Source: Pseudomonas sp. GM41(2012) | Lineage (GTDB): Bacteria; Pseudomonadota; Gammaproteobacteria; Pseudomonadales; Pseudomonadaceae | Direction of reading: 5' to 3' | DNA length: 64,000 nucleotides | Assembly: GCF_000282315.2 (NCBI RefSeq) | Contig: NZ_AKJN02000011.1 | Location: forward strand, 62,001 to 126,000 | Shown: positions 58,660 to 64,000 of the stretch, one piece after another | How positions within the stretch are numbered: the stretch's first letter is position 1 | How the letters are laid out: each line of letters opens with the position of its first letter | Notes under the pieces: model-generated | What the model saw: only the letters and a program-made list of their open reading frames with translations | What the model was told of the DNA's origin: nothing | Database searches by the model: none | Position numbers and translations under genes: made by a program

Positions 58660-61215
58660 ATGACCGCCATGATCCCGTGTCTGGACCGTCCTGGATTCCT
58701 GCCCCGTCTGTCCACTCATCACCTGTCACGGGCTCGCTTGACCGAGCCGTTGTTGGCCTCCACGGCACGGGTGAAATTGCTCTGCGCGCCGGCCGGCAGT
58801 GGCAAGACAGCGCTGCTCGCCGAATGCCTGTTACAGGCCCCGCTGCAGTGCCGTGTGTTCTGGTTGCCATTGTCTGGCATGGCGGCGAGTGCGGCGGATT
58901 TTCGTCATCGTCTGGCAGAGACGCTGGGGCTGGCTTCGTCGAGTGAAACAGAGTTGCTGGGCTATCTGGCGCGATTGCAGACGCCGACCTGGCTGTTTCT
59001 CGATGACTATTGCCGCCTGCCAAACCCGGAGCTGGACCTGCTACTGGATCGCATGCTGGCGATCAGCAGTCCGATGCTGACCTGGTGGCTGGGTGCTCGC
59101 CGCCGGCCGCCCTGCAACTGGCCAAGGTTGCTGCTCGCCGATGAGTTGTACGAGTGCGAAAGCACTTCGCTGGCTTTCACGCCAGGTGAAGTCGAGCAGA
59201 TAGTGCAGCCATGGGTACCGGAACAGACCAGCAAGGTGGCCAGGCGGATCATCCAGCGCACCGGCGGCTGGTGTGCCGGTGTGCGGATTGCATTGCTGCA
59301 GAAATGCGACTGGTCGCGTCAGGACAAACCCCAGGGACGGGCGGACACCTTGCTCGATTACCTGGAGCATGAGTTGTTCAGCTCGCTGACGCCTGAGTTG
59401 AGCGAGGCCTGGCGCGTGCTGGCCCACTTGCCCCGCTTCAATGCCCGGCTGTGCGATCACCTGTTCGGGGCCGGAGAGGGCGCTCAGTACTTGCGGACCT
59501 TGCAAACGCTGGGCTGTTTTATCGAACCGTGGGGGGACTCCACCGATTGGCTGCAGATATTCACCCCGTTCACACAGTTGTTGCGCGATGAGCAATGGCC
59601 GGCGGGACGCTCCTGGCATCGGCGTGCCTGCCAATGGTTCTGTACCGAACAGGACTGGAAATCGGCCTTCGAACAGGCCTTGCTCGCCGAGGAATACGAA
59701 GTGGCGGTCAGCCTGTTGCAGCACTTCAGTTTCGAGCATTTGTTCGAGGAGCAAACGGTGGTGCTGTTGTTGCGTTTGCATGAGCAGCAAGGCGAAGAAC
59801 TGACGCTGGGCAGCCCGCAATTGGTCGGATTGATTACAGCTGCGCTGTTGTTCGCCGGACGTTTCGAACAGGCGACCGCCTGTATCGCGCATTTGGCGCA
59901 TTTCACGCCTCAACCCTCGGCGGTGCTTCAGCGTCAACTGATTGCACGTTGGCAGGCCCTGCAGGGTTGGTTGCTGCATTTACAGGGACGAATGGAGGCT
60001 TCGCGCGCGCACTTTCTTGACGCGTTGAGCGCGCTCGATCCTGACTGTTGGACGGCGCGCCTGATGTGTTTGTCCGGTTTGACGCAACAGGCTTTGCTAA
60101 GGGGCGAACTCGACGTGGCGCAAGCCCACAACCGCGACGCGCTGTGCCTGGCGCGGGCGCAAGGTTCGCTGGTGTTCGAGGGCCTGATGGAGCTCGATCA
60201 TGCGCAATGGCTGGAGCAGCGTGGCGCCCCGGCTCGCGCCGAGAGTTTGTTGTTCAACATACATGAACTGCTCTGCCAGCAGGCCGACCGGCCCGCGCCG
60301 TTGCTTGGACGTATCGCTTTGCGACGTGGGCGACTGGCGTTGACCATGGGCCAGGATGAACACGCACGCGAGTGCTTTCAGCGCGGTCTCGAGTTGTGTC
60401 TGCACAGTCACGACAAGCGTGTGTTATATGGATTTCTTGGTCTCGCGCAGCTGGCGGCCAATCAGGGTGATTACACCCAGGCGTTTATCCAATTGCGCGA
60501 TGCTGAACGGCTGATGCAGCAGCGGCAAATTCCGGATACCGTCTATCGCGGCGTCCTGTTGCAAGTCAGCAGCCAGTTCTGGTTACAGCAGGGGCGACCG
60601 CAACTGGCCCATGAGGCACTGACGCGGGTACTGCGTCATTATTGTGGGCCGCAGGCTCGCCAGGCTCCCCCGGCAACACTGGAGCTTGTTCCGCGGATTG
60701 AGTGTCTGTTGATTCTGGCCGAGGTTTATCTGCAACAGCTCAGCAACGCCGCAGCGTTGCTTCAAACTCTGATCGACAATGCGCACGCTAACGGTATGTA
60801 CGCCCTCGAAGCGGAGTTGCATCTGGCGCGGGCCGAAGTGATCTGGCTTCAGGGTGAATCGCATCTGGCCACTGCCGCTTTGCAAGAAGGGGAGCAAATG
60901 ATCAGCCGTTGCCAAGGGCGGCAAGCGTGGCGCGAGTTGCAATTACGACAACCCCAGTGGCTACTTACATCTGCAGCGCAGGTGTCGATCACTGAACTGT
61001 CTGTTGAGGCTCACAGTTCCAGTCCCCTCAGTAAACGGGAACTTGAAGTTTTACAGTTGATCGCGCAGGGCAACTCCAATCAACAGATTGCCGATGTATT
61101 GTTCATCTCGTTACATACAGTAAAAACTCACGCCCGTAGAATTAATGGAAAGTTGGGGGTTGAGCGCAGAACGCAAGCTGTTGCGAAGGCTAAGTTATTG
61201 GGTGTGTGCGCGTAA
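58660..61215 (+). CDS. MalT-like (LAL) LuxR-family regulator
   Basis: An 851-residue large ATP-binding LuxR-type regulator. The Walker A motif is APAGSGKT at residues 43-50, and a Walker B-like TWLFLDDY lies near 115. A long helical TPR-like middle (about residues 350-770) is followed by a C-terminal LuxR helix-turn-helix (LSKRELEVLQLIAQGNSNQQ, then ADVLFISLHTVKTHARRIN). This is the architecture of MalT/AlkS, where an inducer and ATP trigger oligomerisation. The same order (DUF1302, DUF1329, LAL regulator) is found in P. aeruginosa PA3923-PA3921, so it likely controls that pair. MIPCLDRP at 58669 is an alternative start. Confidence 0.92.
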   Translation: MTAMIPCLDRPGFLPRLSTHHLSRARLTEPLLASTARVKLLCAPAGSGKTALLAECLLQAPLQCRVFWLPLSGMAASAADFRHRLAETLGLASSSETELLGYLARLQTPTWLFLDDYCRLPNPELDLLLDRMLAISSPMLTWWLGARRRPPCNWPRLLLADELYECESTSLAFTPGEVEQIVQPWVPEQTSKVARRIIQRTGGWCAGVRIALLQKCDWSRQDKPQGRADTLLDYLEHELFSSLTPELSEAWRVLAHLPRFNARLCDHLFGAGEGAQYLRTLQTLGCFIEPWGDSTDWLQIFTPFTQLLRDEQWPAGRSWHRRACQWFCTEQDWKSAFEQALLAEEYEVAVSLLQHFSFEHLFEEQTVVLLLRLHEQQGEELTLGSPQLVGLITAALLFAGRFEQATACIAHLAHFTPQPSAVLQRQLIARWQALQGWLLHLQGRMEASRAHFLDALSALDPDCWTARLMCLSGLTQQALLRGELDVAQAHNRDALCLARAQGSLVFEGLMELDHAQWLEQRGAPARAESLLFNIHELLCQQADRPAPLLGRIALRRGRLALTMGQDEHARECFQRGLELCLHSHDKRVLYGFLGLAQLAANQGDYTQAFIQLRDAERLMQQRQIPDTVYRGVLLQVSSQFWLQQGRPQLAHEALTRVLRHYCGPQARQAPPATLELVPRIECLLILAEVYLQQLSNAAALLQTLIDNAHANGMYALEAELHLARAEVIWLQGESHLATAALQEGEQMISRCQGRQAWRELQLRQPQWLLTSAAQVSITELSVEAHSSSPLSKRELEVLQLIAQGNSNQQIADVLFISLHTVKTHARRINGKLGVERRTQAVAKAKLLGVCA

Positions 61216-61267
61216 AAGGTGTCTGTGTTTGATTTGCTTATATGTGTCTGCTCTTGTGTGTTTTTGT

Positions 61268-61297
61268 TTCCGGTAATAAGTTGTTCGCGTCTATAAT
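61268..61297 (+). promoter_or_regulatory. Candidate sigma-70 promoter of the toxin-like gene
   Basis: A perfect TATAAT at 61292-61297 with a weak TTCCGG at 61268-61273 (18-base spacing), inside a T-rich, GC-poor 180-base leader that stands out from its surroundings. Confidence 0.4.
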
Positions 61298-61404
61298 ATG
61301 TTGTGTTTTTTGAGTCGTGTTGCTTTGCATTGTTCTGGCGTAAGTTTTCGCTAAGTGCTTTGACACCCTGTCAGGCATAAACGTGTTAACAAAGGACGAT
61401 GAAT

Positions 61405-63810
61405 ATGAACAGTTTGTTTAATGCAAAGGCGTTGATTGCCAACGCAACACCCTCGTGGCTGAACGGAATAGCTCAGGAAGATCGCGAACTCTATTTAGAG
61501 CATGAAGCATCGCTGGTGGCGAGGGAGAGTGAGTTGAAAAAACAGTTGGGGCACTTCAGCTCGCTCAAAGACTATGCCCGTAGTATCGTCAATCAGAACA
61601 TTAAACTGGAGTTTGACCAGGACCGGGATGCCGATGAAATTGTGTGTAATGCCCGTTATACATTCCAGGTGGGAGGTCGGAAGATCGAGCAGGAAGATAC
61701 TCGTACCCTGACCGAGCAGTTCATCTACGGCCTTTACGAGGAGGGGCAAAGGGCCGAACTCGTATTCAAGGGTGACGGACTTCCCGCCGAGCTGAATCAG
61801 CAATGGTTTGAAGAGATGATGAGCGCCGATGCCCGGGCTGCCTACGGTGCCCAGTTTCGTTCTCAGTATCAGCGTCAAGAAGTCATGCAAGCCTTGAAGA
61901 ACGTCATGAGCCAGCGCCTGTTGCTGAGTGCGTTGGCTGCTAGCCATCAGAAGCACATTAACGAAGAAAGCTCCGCACGGATTGTCTCTGCCTTGTTCGG
62001 CGACCAGGCATTCACTATTGATGGCGTGCGCCTCATCGACAACACGCGTGCGCTTCAGCAGTTGATTCTGGTCGCAAGACGCGATGGTCAGGACGGTTTC
62101 TTGCTGTATGCGCCAGGCTCGCCAGGTGGACAGGACTGGTACGAATGCCAGAATTTGCAACATGTAGGCATACGGGTTGGCGAATGGACAATAGACGACA
62201 AAGGTCGGGACTACCTGACCTGGCAATCCCACAGTGTGGATCGAGAAGCCATTGCCACCTATCTGAAACAAGTCGAACGTCTGCCGAGTACCTGGAAAGG
62301 AGTGAGTCTGGTTGCATCGCCTTACAAAGGCGCTGAAGTACTGACCGCCACCATTGAAAACATTCGCGCCTGGCGAGTGGCCGAGGAAGAGTCCCGGACA
62401 CCTTACGCTTATCGCGCGGCTTCCGACGCTCAACGCCAGGACTTTGCTCGCGCTCGGTGCGAACTCAAGGCTTTGCATGTCATTGCCACACGTGAGGGCG
62501 GTTTCATTCCCTACGGCAAGTTCTGCTTCGATCTGATTAAACAGCGAATCGAACAAGTTCTGGCTGAAAGGGGGGAGCGGGCAACGGTCAATCCTGATCG
62601 CATCTTTGTATCCGTCAGTCCGCAATTGGGCATGACGCTGACCGAACTGATCAGCACCGAAACGCACTTTTACGCCGATGAAAAACAGACGCCGTGGAGC
62701 TATCCGCGATTTACTCTGGAACATGATCATCCGCCGATCAGCGAACTTGATATCCGGGATATTGCCGGCTGGTCGCGTACGCTGCGCCCAGGCGAAAAGT
62801 ACATCGAAATGCTGCGCTCGAAGCATTTGGATAGAAACCATCCCGAGGGTGCGTTTAAACGAGCGGTTCACCTTGAGCTCCAGCGCCGCCAAATGAAAGT
62901 AGGGGTAATGCAGGAGCGTTTTAACGGTCGTTTGACTGCCGAGCAGTATCGGCAACTGATGACTGTTATTGAAGACCTGGAAAAAATTGACACACGAACG
63001 ATGAATCCCATGGGTGAACATCCGGGTGATGTTCGCTTCAGCGCCATGTTCAAGTTGTATTTGAAAGGAAAACTGGTGGTCGGTGTATTCGTTTTCCGAT
63101 TGGTGATGGCTGATCGGATTGAGGAGTTCCTGTATACGCCTGACGCACCTGACGGCCGACTGATTCGTCCTCATTCGGAGTTTGTATCCGCCGTGAAGAA
63201 ACTCAAGTTCGGCAACTATTTCTATAATCGGGTTCGTTTTAAGGATCAGCGGGTGGTGCATACGTACATCACAGATATGGAGGAAGCTGGCAACTTCAAT
63301 GATGCCCCGGTTCTGGCACTCAACAGTCGCGTCAGAGACCTGGGCAGCAGTTATGACGATCTGATTTATCGCACGATTTTCGATGTCGATGAAAAGACCA
63401 AAAGCCTCGACGAAATCATCTTCAAGTTGGTGTTCGACGCGGTGCAGGCTGCAGCCACCGTTGTCAGCGTGGTGATTCCGCCGGTGGGCATTGCACTGAG
63501 TGTGGTGTTGTTCACCAAAAGTGTGCTGGAAGGTGCCGAAGCCTATAACGACGGGGATCGCGCCACTGCGGCAATGCATTTTCTGGATGCACTGATCGAA
63601 CTGGGGTCGCTGGGTAAAGCCGCTTACAACAAGACCCAGCCAACCAAGTTGGTGAAGGACTTTATCGGATTGGCGGGTGATATGTATTCGGTTCAGAAGT
63701 TTTACAGCCAGGCGACCGGGCATCAGAGTTTGCCTTCACGGGCGCTCGAGGCCATTCAAGCTATTCTCGATGATCCACAAGCCCTCGACAGCAAAACTCG
63801 TCTGCTGTAA
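61405..63810 (+). CDS. Dermonecrotic-toxin-like large protein (DUF6543-type), short version
   Basis: An 801-residue protein resembling the front region of the large Pseudomonas dermonecrotic-toxin-domain proteins: SWLNGIAQEDRELYLEHEAS near the start and the long mixed helical region to about residue 660. A hydrophobic segment near residues 678-710 (AATVVSVVIPPVGIALSVVLF) is typical of their membrane-insertion part. It stops soon after, so the effector domains of the 1,500-residue relatives are absent. No signal peptide. Base composition is AT-richer than neighbours. AAGGA lies 8 bases before the ATG at 61405 but only 2 before 61399, so I start at 61405. Confidence 0.65.
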   Translation: MNSLFNAKALIANATPSWLNGIAQEDRELYLEHEASLVARESELKKQLGHFSSLKDYARSIVNQNIKLEFDQDRDADEIVCNARYTFQVGGRKIEQEDTRTLTEQFIYGLYEEGQRAELVFKGDGLPAELNQQWFEEMMSADARAAYGAQFRSQYQRQEVMQALKNVMSQRLLLSALAASHQKHINEESSARIVSALFGDQAFTIDGVRLIDNTRALQQLILVARRDGQDGFLLYAPGSPGGQDWYECQNLQHVGIRVGEWTIDDKGRDYLTWQSHSVDREAIATYLKQVERLPSTWKGVSLVASPYKGAEVLTATIENIRAWRVAEEESRTPYAYRAASDAQRQDFARARCELKALHVIATREGGFIPYGKFCFDLIKQRIEQVLAERGERATVNPDRIFVSVSPQLGMTLTELISTETHFYADEKQTPWSYPRFTLEHDHPPISELDIRDIAGWSRTLRPGEKYIEMLRSKHLDRNHPEGAFKRAVHLELQRRQMKVGVMQERFNGRLTAEQYRQLMTVIEDLEKIDTRTMNPMGEHPGDVRFSAMFKLYLKGKLVVGVFVFRLVMADRIEEFLYTPDAPDGRLIRPHSEFVSAVKKLKFGNYFYNRVRFKDQRVVHTYITDMEEAGNFNDAPVLALNSRVRDLGSSYDDLIYRTIFDVDEKTKSLDEIIFKLVFDAVQAAATVVSVVIPPVGIALSVVLFTKSVLEGAEAYNDGDRATAAMHFLDALIELGSLGKAAYNKTQPTKLVKDFIGLAGDMYSVQKFYSQATGHQSLPSRALEAIQAILDDPQALDSKTRLL

Positions 63811-63889
63811 CGGCTGAGACAAGATATCCCTCCCGTATATCGTCTGATGCATTACGTTGTTTAACTTTAAAAGTGTGCTGCACTAATCA

Positions 63890-64000
63890 TTATGTCGATG
63901 AATCCGGGATCGGCTGATAGCCCATCCGCCAACTCACGGCCCGCGTCGCAGCCAACAACCGCTGCGCCGCCGGGCCGTTTTCATCGGCGTGAAACAATGA
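63890..64000 (-). CDS. C-terminal end of an unidentified gene
   Basis: The last 36 codons of a minus-strand frame cut by the window edge, ending ...LLAATRAVSWRMGYQPIPDSST and a TAA stop. Codon use is that of a GC-rich pseudomonad gene. Too short to assign; a LysR-type regulator tail is one possibility but unproven. It converges on the toxin-like gene. Confidence 0.5.
   Translation of the reverse strand, partial: SLFHADENGPAAQRLLAATRAVSWRMGYQPIPDSST

Noticed and set aside
61495..63723. Minus-strand open frame of 742 codons opposite the toxin-like gene
   Set aside because: The plus-strand product has toxin-family character, a ribosome site and a promoter; the reverse frame has none.

Overview
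The window reads as a continuous stretch of a Pseudomonas chromosome, most likely of the P. fluorescens group. It is GC-rich and has the pseudomonad gene orders tldD-darP-pmbA-fagA-fumC-sodA, ptsO-rapZ-ptsN-hpf-rpoN-lptBAC-kdsCD / mlaFEDCB-ibaG-murA-hisGDC, cysD-cysNC and folM-folE-folX. Short REP-like inverted repeats with the cores GTGGGAGCGAGC or GTAGGAGCAAGC sit in many intergenic spaces. I see no rRNA, tRNA, CRISPR array, insertion sequence, integrase or phage gene.

Layout. 0-8.4 kb: a nitrilase-family hydrolase, TldD and PmbA around the ribosome factor DarP, then an iron-stress operon (fagA-fumC-unknown-sodA-ZIP transporter) behind a Fur-like box. 8.4-15.5 kb, minus strand: the nitrogen PTS genes, RapZ, hibernation factor, RpoN, LPS transport genes lptCAB and Kdo synthesis genes kdsCD. 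15.7-23.7 kb, plus strand: Mla phospholipid transport, IbaG, MurA, HisG, HisD, HisC. 23.8-28 kb: a DUF4198 protein and a TonB-dependent receptor behind an unusual inverted repeat, then the envelope-stress protease AlgW. 28-32 kb: a Nif3-like protein and sulfate activation (CysD, CysNC). 32-41.3 kb: acyltransferase, Pta, a small DUF3565 protein, SlyD, glutathione peroxidase, old yellow enzyme, glycosyltransferase, CysZ and TrxB.

41.4-54.7 kb is more accessory. It holds an aminotransferase; a minus-strand run folM-folE-folX-DUF1244-HopJ; a monooxygenase-like membrane protein; and a probable blue-light module of a LitR/CarH-like MerR regulator lacking recognisable B12 ligands, a short LOV photoreceptor and a co-oriented PilZ/flagellar-brake-like protein. 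Then come a flavodoxin, a LysR regulator divergent from a CidA/LrgB pair, an aldolase/hydrolase/dehydrogenase cluster, and an AmpDh3-like peptidoglycan amidase. 54.7-64 kb: a gene-poor stretch with a minus-strand terminator, a DUF1302-DUF1329 export pair with a MalT-like LuxR regulator, and an 801-residue protein resembling the front part of Pseudomonas dermonecrotic-toxin-like proteins.

The best candidate for new biology is the light module at 46.2-48.3 kb. It combines a photoreceptor, its probable transcription factor and a possible c-di-GMP or motility effector, and lies about 1 kb from the folate/pterin genes. folE is reported to be light-induced in P. putida. The toxin-like gene and the AmpDh3-like amidase, which has no visible immunity partner, are the next most interesting. 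All functions are inferred from sequence reading alone; no database search was possible.
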